A model generated the notes under the pieces. It did no database searches. It saw only the letters and a list, made by a program, of their open reading frames with translations, and was not told the DNA's origin. A stretch of DNA of 64,000 bases from Nectonema munidae. Lineage: Eukaryota; Nematomorpha; Nectonematoida; Nectonematidae. Below are positions 1 through 10,478 of the stretch, piece by piece (position 1 is the first letter of the stretch; the number at the start of each line of letters is the position of its first letter). The translations under genes were made by a program, and so were the position numbers. The stretch spans positions 62,001-126,000 of the forward strand of contig JAUIRK010000894.1 in the NCBI GenBank assembly GCA_030549495.1. Direction: 5' to 3'.

Positions 1-47
1 TTCCTCAAAATGCCTTCGACTCCGTCTTAAATGTCGTGGCGTTTAAG
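1..47. other. Unassigned left edge
   Basis: No feature is visible here; it is the left flank of the inverted-repeat element that follows. Confidence 0.3.
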
Positions 48-484
48 AGCGTTAGAGTTAACAGGATACCATAACTTTTGGCCGAACAAAAATTTCATCA
101 AACGGACCTTTGGCCGAATGGACATTTGAAGGATGAGTATTTCACCGAATATGCATATAGAATTTGGCGTTTTTTCAGACTTCTGCAACCAATAAAATAA
201 TATTAACTAAAACTCAATAAAATATAATAAATTCATAGTTATATCAAAACTATATATAATATATATATAAATGTAGTCATATCATAACACATTTGTCATG
301 TAACTTCTAATAAATAAAATTATCCATCACATAATGTGTGTATAGAAGTTAGAAAAAGAAAACAAAACAAACGTATTGGAATTAAAACAACTTCTACAAA
401 AAATTCGGTGAAATGTCCATTCCGCCAAATGTCCATTAGCCCAAATGTGCATTCAGTTAAATGTTCGGTCACCGTCAACGCTAC
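48..484. mobile_element. Inverted-repeat MITE with repeated TGGACATTT motif
   Basis: Both ends carry degenerate inverted sequence. The left side holds AGCGTTAGAGTTAACAGG and then GGCCGAATGGACATTT. The right side holds, in reverse complement, AGCGTTGACGGTGACC and then several GGCGGAATGGACATTT-like units. The middle is AT-rich with no coding capacity. No clean target duplication was found, so the superfamily is open. Confidence 0.5.
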
Positions 485-1544
485 AATAGAAGGTAATAAA
501 TATGCACATTATATCCAAGGTATGGGATTAAAAAACTCTTAATGGCTATTAAAAACACGTGAAGGGGAAATCCTCTTTCGCCATTACTAAACAAAGAATG
601 GAAAGCATTACTTACACAAATTGTTCTTTAGTTTCTTGCAGCTTATTTTCAAAATTTTGACGCACTATTTTGTAGTTGGGTTGGGATCTTTTTGCAATGT
701 TTAGGTCCTCATTCAATTGATTAACATACAATCTACACTTTCGAAGATCCTCCAAATAGACGTCTAGCTTCTTCCTTAAAGGAGACGTAACAAATTAAAG
801 CTATTACTTCCTACGAGCACTGCCTATGTTCAGTATGCGCATCGATTATTATGACTTTTGTACGAAATATCAAATAGATAAAAATAAACACAACATATGC
901 GTAGAATAAAAAGGCAAACAGTCTCGTCTTATCTGCTTAGATAAGCGCCTAAACTTTTAAAAATCTAAATTTAAATGTTTTCAATTTTTAAATAGACAAA
1001 AAAAAGTTTTCCCAATCATTTTGAAAATTTTATGAAAAGAAAATAGACTTATGTTCTAAAAAAAAAAGAGTTTTTTCTTGGTTTTAAAAGCTGCAATGAA
1101 GATATCAATAAATATGTGAAAGATAGAAATGAATAAAAAATGTTAAATTGTATGAAATGCTATAAACTTGATATATATATATAAAAGATGGAGTAAAATA
1201 AGGAAACAACAGGGTTTAGTCAAGATAATTTATTGGCTCTAGGATAATTTGGAGCAAAAAATCTTGAAGCTGGACAAGATATAATTAGGCTAATTTCACA
1301 ATTACAAGATTTGACAGTGGAAAGTAGGGCAGTTAAGAAGTGACCGAAAAATTGTCAAATCATCTAAAAAATTGACTTAAAAAAGTGACCTAAAAAAATT
1401 GGTTAATTTTTAAAGGAAAAAACTTTAAAAAAATATGCATATTTTTATTCAACAATGAATTCATTAAAAATTTATTTTGTTAAGATAAGAAGAATTATAT
1501 TAATAACGCGTTCAAGCTAGCGGTGAAATAACACTAAGAATTTC
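485..1544. other. AT-rich spacer, no feature seen
   Basis: I see no coding signal, repeat array or RNA gene. Short open frames here have no domain or coding-like composition. Confidence 0.5.
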
Positions 1545-1600
1545 TTAGCGCTAAACGCTTATTTTTCGTTAGCGATAAGCGCTATCGTAGCACCGCACTG
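1545..1600. repeat. Palindrome-rich segment resembling a hAT end
   Basis: Overlapping inverted motifs (TTAGCGCTAA, TTAGCGATAAGCGCTA) end in GTAGCACCGCACTG. Read in reverse this starts CAGTGCGGTGC, a hAT-style terminus. No partner end was found, so it may be a truncated copy. Confidence 0.3.
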
Positions 1601-2073
1601 TCCACCCGGGCTCCAGGCCCAGTCCTGGTCCCAATACCAACCACGCCATCACATAAACAGCTCAATAAACAGTCTCTCACCTCATAACACAGTACATAAA
1701 GACAACACACAGAGCAGAGTGATTCTAATTGACAAATAAAAAACAAAATCAAACATTCTTATAATCAAAATTTACCAAAAACGCCTTTGACCGAAAATAA
1801 AAATTCATTCTAAAAGAAAGGAGAAGATTAATTTTAGAAAACTTAATGCCTGAAAGGTTAAAATGAGAAACAAGGTAAAATTTTCTTTTTTTGCCAAAAT
1901 CTTTTTTCTGGTACACAATTCATTCAATTCATTTAAACACAATTCAGTCTTGAATATATTTTTTAGAAAACAGTTTTGCCACTTAAAACATCTTTAAACA
2001 TCGATGCTTATAGTAAATTTTAGGAATTTAAATCTTTTAAGGCTCAGGTTTTGAAAACGATTCGTCCGCTAAT
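1601..2073. other. Unassigned sequence
   Basis: It starts with about 120 bp of unusual CA-rich, GC-richer sequence (from 1601) and then ordinary AT-rich DNA. No gene or recognisable element was seen. Confidence 0.4.
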
Positions 2074-2262
2074 GAGTTTTTGGGTCTTTTCGTTTAGGTG
2101 GACACATCAAGTAATCACTATTTCGTGTGCCTTTTATAGTTATGTCCTGGTTTCTATAATATTAATAACTACAATTAATTATATAATAACTTAATAAATA
2201 AATATAATTAACTATAAAAGGCAGGCGAACGTCTAAACGAAAAGACTCGAGTTTTTTTATAT
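2074..2262. repeat. Small foldback element
   Basis: The left arm (about 2074-2150) has TCTTTTCGTTTAGG and later GTGCCTTTTATAGTTA. The right arm (about 2200-2262) contains their inverted partners TAACTATAAAAGGCAG and CTAAACGAAAAGA. The two arms could form a long hairpin around an AT-only loop. There is no coding region. Confidence 0.6.
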
Positions 2263-3612
2263 AAATCTAGGCAGGATATTTTATTTTATTGAAGACCAGT
2301 GCCCCATTAAGCTTAAATCAGGGATGAAACAAAAATGCCATATGAATAATTTAGGAAGAAGCAATTTAAAAAAAATCAACAAAATATCGACCTAATTCAA
2401 AAATATTGACTTTATTAACCTATAAAAATAAGGGTATATATTAGTCCATCAACCAATTTCAAAGACTTTAAATGGGAGACATTGCTATTTGTTGCAAGAT
2501 AGAACGGGGATTGAGATGCGGCTTTTTTTACTCAAAACTGTTTTCAGCCAATATACAAGGGTGAAGTGTCAAGTTAGGCATTCAGAAACAATGCACCGTA
2601 GGCTGATCTGTCCAATTTAAGCGTAAAAAGTATTTGAAAGCTTTCGTACAGACTTGTACAGATAGCAGTGGAGTATTTAGAGATGGAGAATAACAGTATA
2701 TAGTCCATTTAAGTTACTTTGACTTTCTAAGAGATATACTTTAGATATGTAAGGTGATATACGTAACTATTTCTTGTCTAAGACGAGTAATTCTGTAGGT
2801 AGACATTCATTTCCAAGGCTATCGTATATTGAATATTCAGAAAAAAACAGTTTAAAAAAATGTGATGCTTGTGAAGAATAGCTTGTTTTCATTTGTACAT
2901 ACTTTATTTGTTATAGATCAATAGATACTTGTTGAATATCACTGATCCGGTATCATTAGGACTTAGCCGTTTTTTTGGATCCACGTGTTAGGTTAAAAAG
3001 AACCAAACTTTCAAACAAATCGCCATGTCTTGAATTTAAAATTTTTAATTTAACTAATAAGCAATTTTTGTAAACTTTTATTTTTTTTAATTTGTTATAC
3101 AATTTCTAAATCGAATTTATCATTCCCGGATTAGCGATAGTGAAGCTGTAATGGAGTTCCAGAAGAATCCAACATCAAACGTTCTTAGCCCCTAGTCCGA
3201 AACAATTTCCATAAGTGTATCTTTTGCATGAAAACGCCTTACCGAACCCGACTCCGACTCATATTCATTTAAAATCTCCGATTCTCGAAACCAACTCCAC
3301 AACACAGGTTACATAGCCAGAAATTTTTATTTGGGAGAGGGGGTGGGCGAGTTATGAACTACTGTATAAGTTTTCTTAAAAGTAATGTATGAATGCTGCT
3401 GATATAACAGCTCTACGCGTTGAGAACATGAGTTGCTTTATCAGCACGTCTGTTTCTTTTTCTTCCATGTTCACGTTTCTTATTTTATCATTGTTTACAT
3501 TTTTAACTTTTTTTATAAACTTACTTATTACAAATTGATTCATAAAGCGAGGATCATGCATAACTTGTAAAACGACATTTTTACTAAATATCAGTCTCAA
3601 ATCCTTTATTAA
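2263..3612. other. AT-rich spacer with a GACTCCGAC-type repeat scrap
   Basis: No gene is seen. Near 3245-3300 there is a piece with ACCCGACTCCGACTC that recurs near 3808-3860 and 50545-50705, so a dispersed repeat is present. Confidence 0.4.
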
Positions 3613-3741
3613 CCCGTTAACGACCAGAATAATCAGACGATATCTAATGTAAAGCAGAAGATTTGTATTAAAGAGCTTTGATAAACGCAGACGATTTTAT
3701 TTTTGTAAAGTCGACTATAGTCGACATTGGGCGTTAACGGG
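3613..3741. mobile_element. piggyBac-type MITE, copy A
   Basis: A 129-bp element starts CCCGTTAACG and ends CGTTAACGGG, flanked on both sides by TTAA (3609-3612, 3742-3745), the target of piggyBac elements. It has no coding capacity. Near the right end is a perfect 16-bp palindrome GTCGACTATAGTCGAC. A related copy lies at 37532-37661; both share GCAGACGATATCT or close variants, so they are one family. Confidence 0.8.
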
Positions 3742-3891
3742 TTAAGTAGCCCTCCAAATTTTTAGATGGTGGGGATAAGGACTAAGATAGAAGCAGGGGG
3801 TTGTAGAGTCGGAGTCGGAGTGGGGGAGGCGTAATATTTATTGCAACTCAGACTCCGATTACATAAATAGTTGTATTCACATATGTTAGAT

Positions 3892-4211
3892 CAGGGGTGA
3901 CCAACACGTTGGCCGCATGCGGCCCCCAAGGCAAATTTCTGCGGCTCTCTAAGAAAATGAGATAAGGTTGATGTTAAATTATACAGATATTAGTTTATAA
4001 AAATTTCAACAAATTAAAATAACTCTTTCAATTAACTACTCATTTTATGTTTAATTTTCATAAAAATTGTGATAATCAGTAATCAGGATAAAAAAGTTTC
4101 TGATAAATATTTTATAAAAAAATTATTGTTATTTTTTTAAATAGGTGCGGCCCGACCGCGTCCAATAACTTTTCTAAATGGCCTGCTGCTTGTTTTAGTT
4201 GGACATCCCTG
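3892..4211. mobile_element. hAT-type MITE with perfect 8-bp target duplication
   Basis: The element runs from CAGGGGTGACCAAC to GTTGGACATCCCTG and is flanked by the identical 8-mer TGTTAGAT on both sides (3884-3891, 4212-4219). Terminal sequence and duplication length are those of hAT elements. The interior contains GCGGCCC motifs near each end and no open frame of note, so it is non-autonomous. Confidence 0.85.
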
Positions 4212-4219
4212 TGTTAGAT

Positions 4220-5470
4220 TAAAAAATAAACTCATAGACACTCTCTTTAGTGTACAATGTTGCAAAAATGCAACATTAAAATGTTTACCATTTTTGTCCA
4301 ACATAGAATTGAAAATCTTTTTGAAGACAATGAAAGAAAGATACTAAACTACGAATACAAATCAATAGACCATTTTAATAAATTATGTTGAAGAAAATAG
4401 ATCAAACATACAATAGCAACACAGAGCAGAAATGTTTAAAATTGAAGAAATCTCTCAATGACTATCTAAAATTGGCATTCACAAACGACCTTGAAATATG
4501 ATTATAAAATTTTGTCATCACACTTTTTGGAGATTTATATTTGAAACAGAAAAGTTGATGCTGAATTAATATAAATTTTAGTCCAAGTCGCAAAATTATA
4601 TATGGGTGGTGTCATTAATGTTAAAAATGCATACATAAATGGATGGAGTTGTAGTCTCAAAAATTACAAATAGCTGGAGGCGGAGCCCAAAAATGATAAA
4701 TAAGTCGCGAAATATTTTTCCCACTCCACAACATTGGATAGAGGAGCAAGGACCAAAGTGGCCAATAGCTTGTGGCATTGTTGATTTTGTGTGTAGCATG
4801 CTCTAATACATGTATATATGCGCATTTTTAAGATGTAATGCTTAACACTGTGCCTTTGTGATACGAAATTAACATCTTTGAAAGATTAAAGGTAGAACTC
4901 CTAAATGTTTTTGTAAATGTACGCTCTGAAAAAAGATTCTGTCTCAAAACAGTATGGATAAGGCTGAGATTAAACAAATCATTTGCAAAAAATAATACAA
5001 CAATAAATCAGTGTGAAGAAAGACATGAAAATGGAAGAAAGAACAAAACTTGGTTTGGAAATCAATGGGAATAGAGAAAAAGTATTACTGGTATTTACTT
5101 TTGATTTGTTCTATTTGTTCTTTGCTGAGTTTCAGAGAAACGACATTTGAAGTTCTTACAGAGTTCTTGGGGACATCAACGCCTTTTCCTTGGAGTTCGT
5201 TTGCAACGTGTTCGGATATCTTAAGAAAAAATTAATATAAAAAAATTCTACATATCCAACAAACAAAATTAAGCCAGAGAACTGTTAAATTTCATAAAAC
5301 TGAAATATTGGTAGGTATAAATAACATTCCAGATGACAAAAAACATACCATATGTTAGAAAATATGGACAAATTTTAGAATAGACAAGAAGATGGTTATT
5401 TGTTGATTTATTGCAATAAATACATAAATATTTTGTTACAAAGACTTCGTATAAACTTATATGTAAAGGG
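4220..5470. other. AT-rich spacer, no feature seen
   Basis: Only short open frames without domain similarity or coding-like composition are present. Confidence 0.45.
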
Positions 5471-5612
5471 AAAGGTCACTTGGTGTGCTTTCATCGACAG
5501 GGCGCAACCGCACTACTTGTGTCGAACTATGAGCAAAGAAGTCTTGATGCTGGATCAAACCCGAGATCTTATCGTATCAAGGCCAAATACCTAATCCACC
5601 TTAATGACCACT
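5471..5612 (+). repeat. SINE-like dispersed repeat, copy 1
   Basis: It shares order and wording with copies at 10338, 14020, 38942 and 40003: a start like AAAGGT..., a GGCGCAA block, TGTCGAACTATGA, then GGATCAAACCCGAG, and an end like CTAATCCACCTTA. The GGATCRARCCC piece resembles a pol III B box, which suggests a tRNA-derived SINE. That class is inference. Confidence 0.55.
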
Positions 5613-5694
5613 CATATATCACGTCATATATGACATCAATAAGTATCACATATGCGTCAAAAATCTTACAGTGAATTTACAAGTTTTATTTTGT

Positions 5695-6920
5695 TAGATC
5701 CAAAATCTGAGTCCCGAAATAAAAGCAGCATGGGTGATTTAGTATAAAAAGTTTTTGGAGACAATTTTTGGAAGTAAACTGCAAATTTGATTAGGCTTAT
5801 AGGTATTTTCAAATTCTAAATAAAAAAAATCAGTCCAGAAATGAAACCAGCATGGCCGATTTAGTATAAAAACTTGTATTTTATGTAAAATTTGAAGGTA
5901 TATTTTATTGGATACATTTCTCATCAATCAAAATTTTGATTGACATTTTCTAAAAAGTAGCCATGATTATTGAAAAAATTAAATATATAAAGTTTTATGC
6001 GTTCCAAACTGTATATAATTATAAATTTTCAATAGATCCTAAGTTATAAGGTTAAGTACAGATAATGTCAAAATTTTGTTGCAAAATTTTAATTTTTGAT
6101 TTTGATTGACAGTTTTGGGCATGAAAAGGTCATTCAACTACCATGAAAATGGTTTCAAAAGATGCAGCTAGCGATTTTAGAAAAAGTCACAAAATTTGAA
6201 GGGATATGATTCGGCCAATTTTCTACAATTAATTTTGTGAATGGGAGAGGCGTAATAGAGTTACGGTTTGAAAGAAGTATCAATAAAATTTGAGGTTTAC
6301 GTCTGAAAACTGTTTTCAAAAATATTATCTTACCTGAAATATATATTTTTTAATTAATACCAAATCAACAATGCTAGTTTCGTTTCTAGACTCAGTTTTT
6401 ACTTTTAAGGTTTGAAAATATCGGCAATTGTCAATAAAATATGCAGTTTACGTCTGAAAACGTCTTCAAAAATATTAAAATTTTATATAAAATATATATT
6501 TTTATACCAAATAACCCATGCTAGTTTTATTTATGGACTCAGTTTTTGCATTTAGGATTAGAAAATACCTATAAGTGACAATCAAATTTGCGGTTTACTT
6601 CTAAAATTTGTCCATAAAAATATTGATTCAAATTTTACAGGAAATATGTTTTTATACCAAATCGATCATGATGGTTTAATTTCTGGACTCAGTTTTCGCA
6701 TTTAGGCTTTCAAAATATCTTAAAGCTTCCATCAGATTGGCGCTTTACGCCTAAAAACTATCTCCAAAAATATTTTCAAAATTTCAAATACAATATCTGT
6801 TTTTATACTAAATCGACTATTCTTATTTTATTTCTGTACTCCATTTTGGCTAATACGGTTAAATAAATATATGGAAGTGTCAATTAAATTAGTGATGTAT
6901 GCCTAAAATCAGTTCTGTAA
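5695..6920. repeat. Foldback of diverged tandem units in opposite arms
   Basis: A unit containing TATACCAAATCGATCATG, then TTTCTGGACTCAGTTTT, recurs four times on the + strand, with the GACTC anchor at 6389, 6536, 6686 and (altered) about 6836, a period of 147-150 bp. Two units in reverse orientation lie at about 5700-5880 (anchors near 5709 and 5831). Between them (5890-6300) is less clear related sequence. The layout is that of a foldback element or an inverted satellite block. Confidence 0.65.
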
Positions 6921-7746
6921 AATTTTTTCAAAAAATCATTATATATTAGTTATAATAGTAAAAATATAAAAAATTATTTTAGCTTATAATACTTTCTACA
7001 AACACGTCGAAATATTTATTTAAAAAAACAAAACGTATCATAAAATTTTTGAAGATTAGTATGAGCGAAGGAAGCAATCTGAAAAATAATTGAAAAGATA
7101 ACGTGTGATCAAAAGAAATAATTTTAAAAAAGATGTATCTTGACTAAATGGAAGATCTACCATGTTCCAATGAATTAGGAAGAAGTGTAAAGATCCAGTG
7201 TTCCAAAAGGATTTTGACCGTGAAAAAGAAGTTTCTCTTTTACAAATGAAAAATCTTTAAATTTATAGCTTATCAGCTAAGATTACAATTATGATTTCAC
7301 TAAGATGGGTAGGAAATCTGAAGATGCCAATATGTGGAGATATAGTAACAATCAGGATAGTTTTAAGTTTAAATAGAATTTGTCCATCTCTTTCCTTTTG
7401 TGTGAAAGCAAGATCCTTTTAGATGAAAAAGGCGGAAAACTTTTTGTAATTGAACAATGAACATCACGAATAATTTCATCAGAAAAAAAACTTTTGAACT
7501 CGGATTGGTTAACAAATATTCAGGATGAATATCTCTTCATATAACATGATAAAAAACATCAAGAAGATTCTTTAATCAGAATGCTTTGAGAGCGGAAAAA
7601 ATTGTCCAAGCCTCCCCCCCCCCCCCAGTACTTAAATGGACAAATTTAGCCCAGCATTAATGGGGTTAAGTATTAAGCACATAAAATACTTTTCAGAGGC
7701 TTGTGAAAGAAATAAAATAAAAATAATATTTTCTTCAAGATAAATA
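6921..7746. other. AT-rich spacer with a poly-C run
   Basis: No gene is seen. A run of 14 or so C lies near 7613-7627. The sequence just left of 7747 is the insertion site of the Tigger remnant. Confidence 0.45.
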
Positions 7747-7943
7747 CAGTAGACCCTCGTTAAGTCGGACTAGATGGGGGGAAGGGTGTCCGACTATGCC
7801 GATTGTCCGAATTAACAAAGGGTCACTGCCTGCTTCCCCCATGCAACACTTTATCACAATGTCCATGCCTATTTCTGAAGCGCCATAACCACCCATCACT
7901 AGCAGTAAACTCATTAATTCCCATATGACTTTCTAACATTTAA

Positions 7944-9673
7944 CCCTAGTTCCCTCCTCGGGTCCATTTGGACCCAAAAAATTTTTTTAACTGTATTTTT
8001 TTTAACATTGTATTTTAAATCTTTCTGAAAATTTAGCTATTCCTTTTTTTGACCTTTCAAATCTGAAAATAAAATGTCTGAAGAAAGTATTTTTCATTCT
8101 GAATCTTCAAGCTTTTCTGCTAGTTGTTCTGCATCAGATGACAATCTCTCTACAAATACAAGGGTCTCTTCTTTTTCTTGTGATTCTTCAATCAACAATA
8201 ATGATTCTTCAAAGCACTACTTCAAGAACCTGTTTTTCTAAAGATAGTAAAATAGAATGGAAATTTTATTGTGATAGTACTACTAGCAAGAATAAAGGTG
8301 AGAATATTATCAAGTTAAAACCTGGACCAACAAGTTATGCTATTTCTAGAATATCTGATATTTTTTCTAGTTTCATGCTTTTTTTTTCACAAAAAAATTT
8401 TAATATTATTATCAAGTATTCAAATTCTAAAAGTGCTTTAAAGTTTGGAGAGGAATAGAAGGATATTGATGAAACAGAAATTAGAGCGTACTTTAGAGTT
8501 TTGATACTTGTTGGCGTTTTCCGTTCTAAAAACGAACCAACAAAAAATCTTTGGCATCCAGAAAATGGAAGAAGCATTTTTCCAGCAATAATGTCAAGAA
8601 AAAGATTTGAAATAATTTCAAGTTCCTTGAGATTTGACGACATTTCTACAAGAAATATAAGAAAAGAAACAGACAAGTTTGCTCCTATTAGAGATGTCTG
8701 GGAAGAATGGAGAGTAATTCCAAAAAAGCTATATAATTCAAATTTTTTTTGACAATTGATGAACAGAGAAGCTACAAAGGTAAGTGTCCTTTTCGGCAAT
8801 ACATACCTAATAAACCACACAAATACGGATTAAAATTTTGGATTCTGTGCGATAATGAAAACCATTATGTTTGGAAGATTTTACCTTATCTTGGAAAGCA
8901 GCGCAATTCTAAAATTGAAAAAAATATTGCAGAAAAAGTTGTGCTTGATTTATGCAAAGGATTGAAAGGAAAGCACAAAATAACATCAATTTCAACCATT
9001 AGACTTCACTATTATTTCTTATGTATCAAAGAAAAATAAATGTGTGGTTTTACAAAGCACGTATCACCATGATTTAAAAATTTTAGAGAACGAAAAAAAA
9101 CTTACTGAGATTATTTCAGACTACAATAAGACAAAGGGAGTTGATACATTTGATCAAATGTGTTCCAATTACACAGTGAGAAGAAAAACAAATCGATGGC
9201 CTATAGTAGTATTTGGAAATATTTTAGATATTTCCGCTTTGAATGCTTATGTTTTGTTCACCGAATTACACCCAAATTGGATGGAAAAATGTAAATACAA
9301 AAGGCGTTTATTTTTAGAGCTTGGAAAAAGTTCGTCTTCAGCGATGATTGAAACAAGAAGAGCATTACCCAGAAACGTTGCATCTCAGAATATTATACAA
9401 CTTGTAAAACCAAATCAAGAAATATCAAAAAAGAAGAAAACGAGGAAGATGTCATTTCTGTTCAAATGATAATAAATTTGACACCTTTTCTGCAAAATTT
9501 GTTTGCAAAAATCATCATCAAAAAGTGTGTAACCTTTGTATTTAATAAATTTTTTCAAATTTGCCATTTTTCTGTTTTTTTTCAATGAAAGTGCTATATT
9601 TTAACTAGTTAATATACATTGGGTCCATTTGGACCCAAGGAGTATATTCATTAATTTTTTGAGGGCACAAGGG
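7944..9673 (+). mobile_element. piggyBac element 1 (1.73 kb), inserted in Tigger
   Basis: TTAA flanks both sides (7940-7943, 9674-9677). The ends are CCCTAGTTCCCTC at the left and, in reverse, CCCTTGTGCCCTC at the right. A near-palindrome GGGTCCATTTGGACCC occurs once near each end (7960-7975 and 9621-9636). It carries one broken transposase gene on the + strand. Confidence 0.92.
8074..9469 (+). pseudogene. piggyBac-type transposase pseudogene (DDE_Tnp_1_7 family)
   Basis: The likely start is ATG 8074 (MSEESIFHSESSS, an acidic and serine-rich leader as in relatives). Domain landmarks follow: RISDIFSSF, TEIRAYFRVLILVGVFRSKN, LWHPENG, FEIISSSLRFDD, KFAPIRDVWEEW, then the first catalytic region LTIDEQ, CPFRQYIPNKPHKYGLKFW, and later YNKTKGVDTFDQM and TNRWP. 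It is not functional: stops and frame changes occur near 8238, 8456, 8750 and 9035, and the block that should hold the second catalytic aspartate is deleted around 9000-9045. There is no C-terminal zinc-binding tail. The family is normally 550-600 residues; about 450 are represented here. Confidence 0.9.
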
Positions 9674-9674
9674 T

Positions 9675-10020
9675 TAAGCAACATCTTGAATAGCAATCCC
9701 ACGAACTTTTACACCACATGATGGTTGTGGCACAAACCATTTCGTTTCCGCTTCTTCCAAATTTCCATCCTTAAAAACACGCATCCTTTTTCTATTTCGA
9801 AGAGAAAATTTTCTACGACCTCCAATCAAATTATACTTTAAAGAAAAGGCTAGGGGTTTGTTTTTAGCTTTCCTAATGTCTGCCACAGTTTGTTTATTCA
9901 CTCCTTACTATTCACACTTTTCACAGTAGCTCCAGCTCCTAATTTGTGAATAAGTTCAAGTTTCTCGGTCACTGATAAAGTCACAAGCTTTCGAGCGTTG
10001 GCTGTACGTTATCCGGGCAT
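9675..10020 (-). pseudogene. Tigger transposase N-terminal remnant
   Basis: On the minus strand an ATG at 10020 is soon followed by a stop, then reads ARKLVTLSVTEKLELIHKLG and GATVKSV, the centromere-protein-B-like helix-turn-helix of pogo/Tigger transposases. After a short deletion and frame change near 9900 it goes on NKQTVADIRKAKNK to the piggyBac junction. The DDE catalytic domain is absent. It is the remains of the gene of the 7747-10170 element. Confidence 0.75.
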
Positions 10021-10337
10021 TTTGCAAGAAAATATTGAAGAAAAATGGAGATGAACACTTCAAGTAACTTGAAATAGCCACAACAAATTTTGAAACACCG
10101 TCAAAATTTAGAATGATCGCGAACTATCTATTGCCGAGTTATCAGGGTCCGAGTTAACGAGGGTCTACTGTATATATATATATATAAATAAGCTCGGCTC
10201 AAAAAATTGCTAAACTGATGAAGATTTAAAGATGCAGATTAAAAAATAAACAAAATAAGCAGGTAAATACAAATTTTTGAGATCGCGTCATACAGGAGAA
10301 AAAATTTTTAGATGAAAATTTTTTTACTAGTAAAGGT

Positions 10338-10478
10338 AAAGGTACCGTGGGGTGTTTTCAGCGAGAAGGCACAATTTCCCCGCTTGTATTCAACTATAAA
10401 AAAGTAGGCTTAATGCGGGATCGAGCCCAAGAAATTGAGTTATCGAAACCCAGTATCTAACCAACCTTACTCACGCCT
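10338..10478 (+). repeat. SINE-like dispersed repeat, copy 2 (most complete)
   Basis: It runs from AAAGGTACCGTGGGGTG through GAGAAGGCACAATTTC, CTTGTATTCAACTATAA and GCGGGATCGAGCCCAAG to ACCAACCTTACTCACGCC. GGATCGAGCCC resembles a pol III B box. A reverse copy with the same outer end lies at 14020-14122. Confidence 0.6.

Larger units (their letters stand above)
7747..10170. mobile_element. Tigger/pogo-type element, internally deleted, split by piggyBac
   Basis: The ends are inverted: CAGTAGACCCTCGTTAAGTC at the left and, in reverse, CAGTAGACCCTCGTTAACTC at the right. TA is on both outer sides, the pogo/Tigger target. Without the 1.73-kb piggyBac insertion the element is only about 0.69 kb, so most of the transposase gene is missing. 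A minus-strand remnant of the DNA-binding domain survives at its right side. It is older than the piggyBac copy it carries. Confidence 0.85.

Noticed and set aside
10171-10186. (TA)n run as an independent feature
   Set aside because: It is a short microsatellite at the Tigger TA target; nothing more can be said.
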